A stretch of DNA of 11,894 nucleotides from Aphodomonas sp964553125 (GTDB lineage: Bacteria; Bacillota; Clostridia; Christensenellales; Aristaeellaceae). This document shows, piece by piece, positions 6,279 to 11,894 of this stretch. The position numbers and the translations under genes were made by a program. Positions within the stretch are counted from its first letter, which is position 1. Each line of letters opens with the position of its first letter. The DNA lies in NCBI GenBank assembly GCA_964553125.1, contig CAZKJW010000073.1, positions 1 to 11,894 of the forward strand, in the 5' to 3' direction. The notes under the pieces were generated by a model. That model did not search any database. It was given only the letters and a program-made list of their open reading frames with translations, and was not told where the DNA came from.

Positions 6279-6510
6279 AACTTGTTGAAAAACGTCTTTG
6301 GGTGGCGTGGAGGGGCGCAGCCCTCCAAGTGTGATCGCGTCGACCGGCTTTGCCGGTCGGTCGGGCGCTCCCGCGCGCAACGCGGAAACATTCCTTACGC
6401 CGTTTGCCGCCCGGCGAGCCGTAGGCGAGCAGGCAAACGGCGTCTTCCCTCGACGGAAAAGATCACCGCAGGCGAGCTTTTCCGTCGGCCTGAAAGCGGC
6501 ATGTGCCGCC
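6279..6510. repeat. Hairpin-dense non-coding block between the MATE and M24 peptidase genes
   Basis: The 318 bases between the MATE stop and the M24 gene end hold no supportable gene but a chain of inverted repeats. These are TGGAGGG/CCCTCCA (6308-6314, 6321-6327); CGACCGGC-TTT-GCCGGTCG (6341-6359); a perfect 12-bp stem (6397-6408 with 6432-6443); a perfect 11-bp stem (6451-6461 with 6477-6487); and a second copy of the MATE terminator core (AAAGCGGCATGTGCCGC at 6258-6274 and 6493-6509). The loops of the 12-bp and 11-bp hairpins share CCGYAGGCGAGC (6419-6430, 6466-6477), and GGCGAGC occurs a third time at 6413. The block could be a dispersed repeat element or a structured RNA. The second GCGGC hairpin may also end the leftward M24 transcript. 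No -10/-35 pair stands out inside. Confidence 0.7.
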
Positions 6511-6547
6511 TTTTGATTTTATGCCGGAGGCGCGCCGTTCGTTTTTC

Positions 6548-7627
6548 TTACGGCTTTACGATGGTGAAATCACGCGCAAGCGCGTTCAGCGTTTCGCCAC
6601 CGTCCTCGGTGACGGCCACAAGGTCTTCCACGCGGATGCCGAAGCGGCTGGGCAGATAGACGCCGGGCTCGATGGAAAACACCATGCCGGGCTTTGCGAC
6701 GGTTTCGCAGACGCTGCTCACATCCGGCGGCTCATGCACCTGAAGGCCGATGCCGTGGCCGGTGCGGTGGATGAAGTATTTGCCGTAGCCGCCCTCCTCG
6801 ATGACCTTGCGCGCGGCGCGGTCGAACTCGCGCAGCGGAACGCCGGGGCGTACGGCGGCGCGGCCGGCTGCGTTGGCGGCGCAGACAAGGTCGTAAACGC
6901 GCTTTTGCTCGTCCGACGCTTCGCCGAAGAAAACGGTGCGGGTCATGTCGCTGGCGTAGGACTGCCACGCAAGCCCCACGTCGAGAATCACGGAGTCGCC
7001 GGGCTTGAGCGTGTTTTCGCTGCCGGTGACATGGTGCGGCTCGGCGCAGGCTGCGCCGAAACAGACGAGCGGCTCGAAGCTGGGGCCGCTTGCGCCCTCG
7101 GCCTTCGCGGCGGCAAGATAGGCGGCCGCGGCGTCTTCCTCAGTCATTCCGGCGCGAAGCGCCCGGATAGCGGCAGCCGTCGCCCTGTCGTTTTTGCGCG
7201 AGCTTTCGCGCAGCAGGCGCAGCTCGTCCGCATCCTTGCACATGCGCGCGTCGTCCACGCACTGCGAGCCGAGCACGGGGCGGATATCGCTTCGCGCGTC
7301 CATGAGGCGGATGGTGAACTGGCTGGGCCAGAATTTATCGACGCCGATTTTGCCGGGACGCAGCGCCGAGGCGAGCAGGGCGACGGAATCGTCCGTGTCG
7401 TCGAATTCGACGAGCGGCGCGCCCGCCTGTCCGTCGAGCGCAAAGAGCCGGTTGGCGTAAAGCGCGGCGTCGCCGTCTTTGGAAAGATACAGCGCGAGCA
7501 TCCGTTCGCCCGGCTGAATCCATGTGCCGGTGAGATAGTAAATCGACTCCGGGGCGCTGACGAGAATCTGCTCAAGCCCCATTTGTTCCATGCCCGCGAG
7601 AACACGCGCGAGACGGCTCTGATTCAT
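6548..7627 (-). CDS. M24-family metallopeptidase, Xaa-Pro aminopeptidase/dipeptidase type
   Basis: A 359-residue cytoplasmic peptidase with the usual two-domain layout: a creatinase-type N-terminal domain (about 1-130) and a pita-bread catalytic domain (about 135-359). The five dinuclear metal ligands are all present: Asp216 (ILDVGL), Asp227 (ASDMTRT), His291 (TGHGIG), Glu320 (SIEPGVY) and Glu334 (RVED). His298 in VHEPP fits the substrate-binding histidine. It probably removes N-terminal residues preceding proline or splits Xaa-Pro dipeptides; the two activities cannot be separated here. The ATG at 7627 has AAAGGAG upstream and its own extended -10 promoter. It is transcribed divergently from the Mrp gene, and nothing suggests a shared function. 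Length is typical for the family. Confidence 0.92.
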   Translation of the reverse strand: MNQSRLARVLAGMEQMGLEQILVSAPESIYYLTGTWIQPGERMLALYLSKDGDAALYANRLFALDGQAGAPLVEFDDTDDSVALLASALRPGKIGVDKFWPSQFTIRLMDARSDIRPVLGSQCVDDARMCKDADELRLLRESSRKNDRATAAAIRALRAGMTEEDAAAAYLAAAKAEGASGPSFEPLVCFGAACAEPHHVTGSENTLKPGDSVILDVGLAWQSYASDMTRTVFFGEASDEQKRVYDLVCAANAAGRAAVRPGVPLREFDRAARKVIEEGGYGKYFIHRTGHGIGLQVHEPPDVSSVCETVAKPGMVFSIEPGVYLPSRFGIRVEDLVAVTEDGGETLNALARDFTIVKP

Positions 7628-7662
7628 AACGGTCTCTCCTTTGCGGAAAAAATCCGCTTCCC

Positions 7663-7691
7663 ATTATATCATTCGCGCGCAAAGCGCGCAA
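7663..7691 (-). promoter_or_regulatory. Extended -10 promoter for the M24 peptidase gene, with a palindrome in the spacer
   Basis: On the minus strand a perfect TATAAT (7668-7663) is preceded by TG-A, with TTGCGC (7691-7686) 17 bp upstream. A perfect inverted repeat, GCGCGC-AAA-GCGCGC (7675-7689), fills most of the spacer and could be an operator, though a GC-rich palindrome may also arise by chance. Confidence 0.7.
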
Positions 7692-7696
7692 TGAGG

Positions 7697-7726
7697 TTGA
7701 AGAAACGGTGCGGTTTGTGGTATACT
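7697..7726 (+). promoter_or_regulatory. Extended -10 promoter for the Mrp ATPase gene
   Basis: The -35 is TTGAAG (7697-7702) and the -10 is TATACT (7721-7726), preceded by TG-G (7718-7720), with an 18-bp spacer. The start near 7733 leaves about 32 bases before the ATG at 7765. It lies back to back with the M24 promoter; only 5 bp separate the two -35 boxes. Confidence 0.7.
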
Positions 7727-7764
7727 GAAACCCAAAGGGCGAAACCCGAGGAGGTATTTTCAAA

Positions 7765-8595
7765 ATGAGTGAAACCTGTACGCACGATTGCAGCACGTGC
7801 GGCGCGAATTGTTCCTCGCGCGAGACGGAATCCATGCTGAAGCCGTCCCATCCGCAGAGCCATGTCAAGAAGGTGATCGGCGTTGTCAGCGGCAAGGGCG
7901 GCGTCGGCAAATCGCTTGTGTCGAGCATGCTGGCCGTGGCCATGCGCCGCGCCGGCTTTAAGACGGCCGTGATGGACGCGGATATTACCGGCCCCTCGAT
8001 CCCCAAGGCGTTTGGCGTACACACCAAGGCCATGGGCGAGGAAGGCGCGATTTTCCCGGAACGCAGCGCGAACGGCACGGAGCTGATCAGCATCAACATG
8101 TTCCTTGAAGATGAGAGCGACCCCGTCGTCTGGCGCGGCCCGATCATCGCGGGCATGGTTACGCAGTTCTGGACGGACGTGATCTGGGGCGATGTCGATT
8201 TTATGTTCGTCGATATGCCTCCGGGAACCGGCGACGTGCCGCTGACCATTTTCCAGTCGCTGCCGGTGGACGGCGTTGTGGTCGTCACCAGCCCGCAGGA
8301 GCTGGTCGGTCAGATCGTGGAAAAATGCGTCCGCATGGCGGAAATGATGAACGTGCCGGTGCTGGGGCTGGTTGAGAATATGTCGTATTTCGTCTGCCCC
8401 GACTGCGGCGCGAAGCACGAGATTTTCGGCGTGAGCCACGTGGCGGAAGCCGCGCAGGAGCACGGAATCGACACCGTCTGCCGCATTCCGATGGACAGCC
8501 GCCTTGCGGCGAACATGGATGCCGGCGAGATCGAGCAATATGAAGGCGAATGGCTTGCGCCGCTGGTGAACAAGCTGTCCGGCATGGTCAAATAA
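7765..8595 (+). CDS. Mrp/NBP35-family iron-sulfur cluster carrier ATPase
   Basis: A 276-residue SIMIBI-class P-loop ATPase that carries and delivers Fe-S clusters in the cytoplasm (Mrp/ApbC in bacteria). The deviant Walker A is SGKGGVGKS (42-50), followed by DADITGPSIP (71-80) and VDMPPGTGD (149-157). The paired cysteines of the bridging cluster are CPDC (Cys211, Cys214). The N terminus adds a compact cluster motif, CTHDCSTCGANC (Cys5, 9, 12, 16), in the place of the N-terminal ferredoxin-like motif of eukaryotic NBP35. The DUF59 domain found at the start of E. coli-type Mrp is absent. The start is fixed by AGGAGG (7749-7754), 10 bases from the ATG. A large terminator follows, so the gene appears monocistronic; no isc/suf gene is adjacent. 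Confidence 0.93.
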   Translation: MSETCTHDCSTCGANCSSRETESMLKPSHPQSHVKKVIGVVSGKGGVGKSLVSSMLAVAMRRAGFKTAVMDADITGPSIPKAFGVHTKAMGEEGAIFPERSANGTELISINMFLEDESDPVVWRGPIIAGMVTQFWTDVIWGDVDFMFVDMPPGTGDVPLTIFQSLPVDGVVVVTSPQELVGQIVEKCVRMAEMMNVPVLGLVENMSYFVCPDCGAKHEIFGVSHVAEAAQEHGIDTVCRIPMDSRLAANMDAGEIEQYEGEWLAPLVNKLSGMVK

Positions 8596-8625
8596 TCCAA
8601 TAGCGCGCCGCGGCGAGCGGCGTTT

Positions 8626-8680
8626 GAACCCCGTCCGCGGAATCCGGCAGGCTTCCAAAGGGCGGGGCTTCGCTTTTTTT
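8626..8680 (+). terminator. Rod-like intrinsic terminator after the Mrp gene
   Basis: GAACCCCGTCC (8626-8636) pairs with GGGCGGGG-C-TTC (8660-8671) with one bulged C and one G-T pair. Inside, GGAATCC pairs with GGCTTCC (8639-8645, 8650-8656) with one mismatch. Seven T follow (8674-8680). A further small hairpin, GCGGC-TGT-GCCGC, lies at 8681-8693. Confidence 0.8.
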
Positions 8681-8700
8681 GCGGCTGTGCCGCGCGTCAT

Positions 8701-8733
8701 CCGGTTGCCGTGAACCGGCGTTCATGGTATAAT
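8701..8733 (+). promoter_or_regulatory. Extended -10 promoter of the RpiB-like operon with an operator-like inverted repeat
   Basis: The -35 is TTGCCG (8705-8710) and the -10 a perfect TATAAT (8728-8733) preceded by TG-G, with a 17-bp spacer. A perfect inverted repeat, CCGGTT-N6-AACCGG (8701-8718), covers the -35 and part of the spacer, where a bound repressor would exclude RNA polymerase. The leader to the ATG at 8791 is about 50 bases. Confidence 0.7.
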
Positions 8734-8790
8734 GGCAGCATCGCGGATTGAATGGGCGCGCCTTGCGCGGCCAAAAACGGAGGGTTCCGA

Positions 8791-9228
8791 ATGCACACCA
8801 TCGCCATTGGATGCGACCCGAACGCCATGGAGCTGAAAAACGAGCTGGTTGCGCATCTGCGCGGGCAGGGCTATTGCGTGACGGATATGGGAAGCGACGA
8901 CGCAATCTATGCGAACACTGCGGCGCGCGTTGCGCAGGCCGTCGCGGCCGGAGAATATGACCGCGGCATTCTGCTGTGCGGCACGGGCATCGGCATGAGC
9001 ATCGCCGCCAACAAGATCCGCGGCGCGTATGCGGCGCTGGTTTCGGATTGTTACAGCGCGGAGCGCGCCAGAAAAAGCAACAACGCCAACATCGCCTGCA
9101 TCGGCGCGCTGACCGTGGGAAGCGCTCTGGCGAAAAGGCTCGCGGATACGTTCCTGACGAGCGAGTTCACGCCGGGAACGCCGTCGGAGGCAAAAGTGAA
9201 GAAAATCGTGGAGTTGGATGAAAGATGA
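8791..9228 (+). CDS. Divergent RpiB/LacA/LacB-family sugar-phosphate isomerase-like protein
   Basis: A 145-residue protein of the RpiB fold. The family core LLCGTGIGMSIAANKIRG (61-78) is intact, with Cys63 and Thr65 in the places of the catalytic Cys66 and Thr68 of E. coli RpiB, and Asp9 is kept. Compared by eye with E. coli RpiB, His10 is replaced by Pro10 (GCDPNAM), the ring-opening His99 by Ser96 (RARKSNNAN), and phosphate-binding Arg133 by Thr130. Ribose-5-phosphate isomerase activity is therefore doubtful. It may act on another sugar phosphate or non-phosphorylated substrate, or be a LacA-like subunit. The ATG at 8791 has GGAGGG at 8779-8784. An in-frame ATG at 8752 would add 13 low-complexity residues without a good ribosome site. 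The stop overlaps the next start as ATGA, so translation is coupled to the SHMT-like gene. Adjacency of rpiB and glyA also occurs in Bacillus. Confidence 0.85.
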   Translation: MHTIAIGCDPNAMELKNELVAHLRGQGYCVTDMGSDDAIYANTAARVAQAVAAGEYDRGILLCGTGIGMSIAANKIRGAYAALVSDCYSAERARKSNNANIACIGALTVGSALAKRLADTFLTSEFTPGTPSEAKVKKIVELDER

Positions 9229-10529
9229 CAAACTATCAGAAATTCTTGCTGGAGACGGTTGCGGAAACTTCGCCCTTCGTGGCTGAGCAGCTCGAACGGG
9301 AGCTGCGCCGCCAGCATCAGACGATTGAGCTGATTGCGAGCGAAAACTACTGCACCGAGGCGGAGATGGCGGCGGCCGGTTCGTGGGCGGCGTGGAAGTA
9401 CACCGAGGGCTATCCATACCGGCGCGAGACGGGCAGCAAGGGCCGCTACTACGGCGGCACCGAGGTGTTCGACGAGGTGGAGCAGTACGCCTGCGAAAAA
9501 TGGCTGGAGGCGTTCGACGCAAAGGCGGACTATCACGTGAACGTGCAGCCGTCGGACGGCTCAAGCGCCAACTTTGCGGCGTATATGGCCGTGCTCAAGC
9601 CGGGCGACACGGTGCTTTCCATGGATCTGAACCACGGCGCGCATCTGACGCACGGCTCGCCCGTGAATTTCAGCGGCAAGCTGTACAACATGGTGTTCTA
9701 TACCACCGACGAGCGCGGCTACATCGACATGGACGACGTGCGCGCAAAAGCGCTGGCATGCCGCCCGAAGGCGATTCTCTGCGGTGCGTCGGCATATGCG
9801 CGGGTGATTCCGTTCGATCGGTTCCGCGAGATTGCAGATGAAGTCGGCGCGTATCTGATCTGCGATACGTCGCATATTTCGGGCTTGATCGTAGCAGGCG
9901 ACCATCCCAGCCCCTTCCGGGCGGGCGCGGATATCGTGACCACGACCACGCACAAGACGCTGCGCTCCGAGCGCGGCGCGATGATCTTTTGCCGGAAGGA
10001 GCTGGCGAAGAAAATCGACTCCGCCGTGTTCCCCGGCTCGCAGGGCGGCAGCCTGATGAACATGGTGTTTGCCAAGGCGATTGGCGCGGAGCTTTGCTGC
10101 GGCGACGCCTATAAAGAATACATTCATCGTGTGGTCAAAAACTGCCGTGCCATGGCGGAGCGGTTCGCCCAGCTGGGGATGAGCATGGTGACGGGCGGCA
10201 CGGACAACCACCTGCTGCTGATTGATTTGGCGGCGAGCGGCGCGGACATTTCCGGAAAGGCCGTGCAGGACGCGCTGGACAGCGTGAACATCACGCTCAA
10301 CAAAAACTGCGTGCCCGACGAAAAGCGTTCGCCCATGCAGACAAGCGGCGTGCGCATCGGCACCGCGGCCATGACGACGCGCGGCTTCGACGCGGAGGAC
10401 TTCTGCCGCACGGCAGAAATTGTGGCGGACGCCGTGCGCAGCCTTGCCGAGGGCAGATTCGACGAGCGCGCGGAAGGCTATCGCGCCCGCGTTGCCGAAC
10501 TGACCACGCACTGCAACACGATCGCGTAG
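9225..10529 (+). CDS. Serine hydroxymethyltransferase-like PLP enzyme with an active-site insertion
   Basis: A 434-residue fold-type I PLP enzyme of the GlyA family. Preserved features are ASEN (Ser39), the PLP lysine in TTTTHKTLR (Lys244), Asp214 and His217, LTHGSPVNFSGK (141-152), NKNCVP and the carboxylate-binding SGVRIGT (Arg377). It departs from ordinary GlyA at many usually fixed places: a 7-residue insertion between EGYP (61-64) and RYYGG (74-78); LTNKY becomes AAWKY; VQPHSGSQAN becomes VQPSDGSSAN; DMAHxAGL becomes DTSHISGL; GPRGG becomes SERGA; and GGPLMH becomes GGSLMN. It could be a real SHMT (serine plus THF to glycine plus methylene-THF) or an aldolase/transaldolase of that family. 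No second glyA is visible for comparison. The ATG overlaps the RpiB-like stop; GGAG (9210-9213) is the weak ribosome site. Confidence 0.88.
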   Translation: MTNYQKFLLETVAETSPFVAEQLERELRRQHQTIELIASENYCTEAEMAAAGSWAAWKYTEGYPYRRETGSKGRYYGGTEVFDEVEQYACEKWLEAFDAKADYHVNVQPSDGSSANFAAYMAVLKPGDTVLSMDLNHGAHLTHGSPVNFSGKLYNMVFYTTDERGYIDMDDVRAKALACRPKAILCGASAYARVIPFDRFREIADEVGAYLICDTSHISGLIVAGDHPSPFRAGADIVTTTTHKTLRSERGAMIFCRKELAKKIDSAVFPGSQGGSLMNMVFAKAIGAELCCGDAYKEYIHRVVKNCRAMAERFAQLGMSMVTGGTDNHLLLIDLAASGADISGKAVQDALDSVNITLNKNCVPDEKRSPMQTSGVRIGTAAMTTRGFDAEDFCRTAEIVADAVRSLAEGRFDERAEGYRARVAELTTHCNTIA

Positions 10530-10533
10530 CCCC

Positions 10534-10552
10534 TTCCGCGCGTGGCGCGGAA
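10534..10552 (+). other. Perfect hairpin between the SHMT-like and M18 genes
   Basis: TTCCGCGC-GTG-GCGCGGAA forms an 8-bp stem 4 bases after the SHMT-like stop, but AAATTAAA follows instead of a U-tract. It is therefore not a standard terminator and may be an mRNA stability or processing element. No convincing promoter lies between it and the M18 gene, so the latter may be part of the same transcript. Confidence 0.5.
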
Positions 10553-10595
10553 AAATTAAAATCGCCATTACATTTCATGAAAGGATGCAAAGAAT

Positions 10596-11894
10596 ATGGA
10601 ACGCAAAAACGCATGGGAAACCTACGACGAAAAACAGGTGCAGGCGCTGGAGGCGGTTTGCCGCCGCTATCGCGCCTATCTGGACGCCGGAAAGACGGAG
10701 CGCGAGTGCGCCGATGAAACCATTCGGCTGGCGAAGGAAGCCGGCTATCGCAGCCTGCAGGACGCGATTGACGCGGGTGAGCAGCTCAAGCCCGGCGACA
10801 AGCTCTACTGCGATCAGATGGGCAAATCCGTGATGCTCTTTGTGCTGGGCCGCGAAAAGCTGGAGAAGGGCATGAACATCATCGGCGCGCACATCGACTC
10901 GCCGCGGATGGACGTCAAGCAGAATCCGCTGTATGAGGACACTGATTTCGCGTATCTGGACACGCACTATTACGGCGGCATCAAGAAATATCAGTGGGTT
11001 ACGCTGCCGCTGGCGCTGCACGGCGTAGTCGCAAAGAAGGACGGCACGGTGGTCAACGTCGTCGTCGGCGAAAAGGACGACGATCCGGTGTTCTGCGTGA
11101 CCGACCTGCTGATTCATCTGGCGCAGGAGCAGATGCAGAAGAAGGCGTCCGTCGTCATCGAAGGCGAGGAGCTGAACCTGCTGGTGGGCGGCAAGCCTGT
11201 TGCCGGCGAAGAAAAGGACAAGGTCAAGGCCGGCGTGCTTTCCTTCCTGAAGGAAACCTACGGCATCGAAGAAGAAGATTTCCTTTCGGCGGAGCTGGAG
11301 GTTGTGCCGGCGGGCCGCTGCCGCGAGCTGGGCTTTGACCGCAGCATGATCATTGGCTATGGCCACGACGACCGCGTCTGCGCGTTCGCGCAGGTGGAGG
11401 CGATGCTCTCTCTGGAAGGCGTGCCGGAGCGCACGAGCTGCTGCATCCTCGCCGATAAGGAAGAAATCGGCAGCGTGGGCGCAACGGGAATGCAGAGCCG
11501 CTTCTTTGAAAACATGACGGCCGAGCTGATGGCGCTTTGCGGCGAGGAGGGCGAACTGAAGCTGCGCCGCGCGCTGAAGAACAGCCGGATGCTCTCCTGC
11601 GACGTGAGCGCGGGCTACGATCCGAACTTTGGCTCTGTGTTTGAAAAGAAAAACGCGGCGTTCCTCGGGCGCGGCGTGTGCTTCAACAAGTTCACCGGCT
11701 CCCGCGGCAAGAGCGGCTCGAACGACGCGAACGCTGAGTTTATCGGGCGGCTGCGCCGCACGATGGACGACGCGGGCGTGAACTTCCAGACGGCGGAGCT
11801 GGGCAAGGTGGACGTCGGCGGCGGCGGAACGATTGCGTATATCTGCGCGCTGTACGGCATGGACGTGATTGACAGCGGCGTGCCGGTGCTGCCC
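10596..11894 (+). CDS. M18-family metalloaminopeptidase, 3' end beyond the window
   Basis: The open frame runs 433 codons to the window edge without a stop. It encodes a cytoplasmic M18 aminopeptidase (aspartyl aminopeptidase / aminopeptidase I family), a dinuclear zinc enzyme that usually forms large oligomers. Visible metal and catalytic residues are GAHIDSPR (His99, Asp101), the bridging Asp in YGHDDR (Asp258/259), ADKEEIGS (Glu289, Glu290) and SCDVSAGYDP (Asp336). The family's last histidine ligand, in a SMHAP-like motif, should come within a few residues after the final GVPVLP. Only about 30-40 residues are likely missing, judging from usual length. AAAGGA (10580-10585) lies 10 bases before the ATG. 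An ATG at 10585 is in a different frame that closes by 10833. It lies 66 bases after the SHMT-like gene in the same direction. Confidence 0.92.
   Translation, partial: MERKNAWETYDEKQVQALEAVCRRYRAYLDAGKTERECADETIRLAKEAGYRSLQDAIDAGEQLKPGDKLYCDQMGKSVMLFVLGREKLEKGMNIIGAHIDSPRMDVKQNPLYEDTDFAYLDTHYYGGIKKYQWVTLPLALHGVVAKKDGTVVNVVVGEKDDDPVFCVTDLLIHLAQEQMQKKASVVIEGEELNLLVGGKPVAGEEKDKVKAGVLSFLKETYGIEEEDFLSAELEVVPAGRCRELGFDRSMIIGYGHDDRVCAFAQVEAMLSLEGVPERTSCCILADKEEIGSVGATGMQSRFFENMTAELMALCGEEGELKLRRALKNSRMLSCDVSAGYDPNFGSVFEKKNAAFLGRGVCFNKFTGSRGKSGSNDANAEFIGRLRRTMDDAGVNFQTAELGKVDVGGGGTIAYICALYGMDVIDSGVPVLP

Noticed and set aside
4961..6391. A 476-codon open frame on the minus strand opposite the MATE gene, extending into the hairpin block
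   Set aside because: Its product is a His/Arg-rich sequence typical of antisense translation, and it overlaps the clear MATE gene almost entirely.
6279..6510. CRISPR array or tRNA in the hairpin block
   Set aside because: Repeats are palindromic with unequal spacing and differing arms, not regular direct repeats with spacers; no tRNA cloverleaf, T-loop or CCA-type end is visible.
6503..7768. A 421-codon plus-strand frame opposite the M24 gene
   Set aside because: The minus strand encodes all five M24 metal ligands with a promoter and ribosome site; this frame shows no domain.
7669..8700. A 343-codon minus-strand frame opposite the Mrp gene
   Set aside because: Same pattern of antisense shadow; Mrp has intact P-loop and CPDC motifs.
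10534..10552. Hairpin as a terminator of the SHMT-like gene
   Set aside because: The stem is good but is followed by A-rich sequence, with no U-tract.
9561..10568. A 335-codon minus-strand frame opposite the SHMT-like gene
   Set aside because: Shadow frame rich in Arg/His/Ala with no recognisable motif, while the plus strand is an unmistakable PLP enzyme.

Overview
The window looks like chromosomal housekeeping DNA from a moderately GC-rich Bacillota, most likely a gut-type member of the Clostridia. This rests on strong AGGAGG-type ribosome sites, several extended -10 promoters (TG-n-TATAAT), GTG starts, and the mix of gene families. Most genes prefer GCG, GGC and CTG codons. The first gene is unusually rich in C-ending codons. 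I see no phage, transposase, CRISPR array, tRNA or rRNA.

Layout: (1) 243-1862, a secreted UshA-type 5'-nucleotidase/metallophosphatase with its own promoter and a strong terminator. (2) 2033-3277, a ClC-type anion transporter whose sequence hallmarks point to the fluoride/proton antiporter subclass. (3) On the minus strand, a two-gene unit with an ATGA overlap: an HD-domain phosphohydrolase (4408-3767), then a SnoaL/NTF2-like protein (3770-3390). It ends in a long hairpin shared with the convergent ClC gene. (4) 4535-4744, a small XRE-type regulator. It has a consensus promoter, and a palindrome at its transcription start matches the Gram-positive LexA (SOS) box. (5) 4883-6229, a MATE efflux pump. 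(6) 6230-6547, a 318-base non-coding stretch packed with perfect inverted repeats. (7) 7627-6548 (minus), an M24 Xaa-Pro-type peptidase, divergent from (8) 7765-8595, an Mrp/NBP35-type Fe-S carrier ATPase. (9) 8791-11894, an RpiB-family protein translationally coupled to a serine hydroxymethyltransferase-like (SHMT-like) enzyme, followed by an M18 aminopeptidase that runs off the window end.

Most units have individual promoters and terminators. The two clear cases of translational coupling are HD/NTF2-like and RpiB-like/SHMT-like. The second pair is the most biochemically unusual part: the RpiB-like protein has lost several residues needed for ribose-5-phosphate isomerisation, and the SHMT-like partner has a 7-residue active-site insertion and many changes at usually fixed positions. 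Together they may form a side pathway rather than ordinary pentose and one-carbon metabolism. Other points worth attention are the possible SOS control of the small regulator, the ClC-F-like transporter without a visible fluoride riboswitch, and the structured non-coding block after the MATE gene.

Residue comparisons with E. coli RpiB, E. coli GlyA and the E. casseliflavus ClC-F protein are from memory and were not computed by alignment here.
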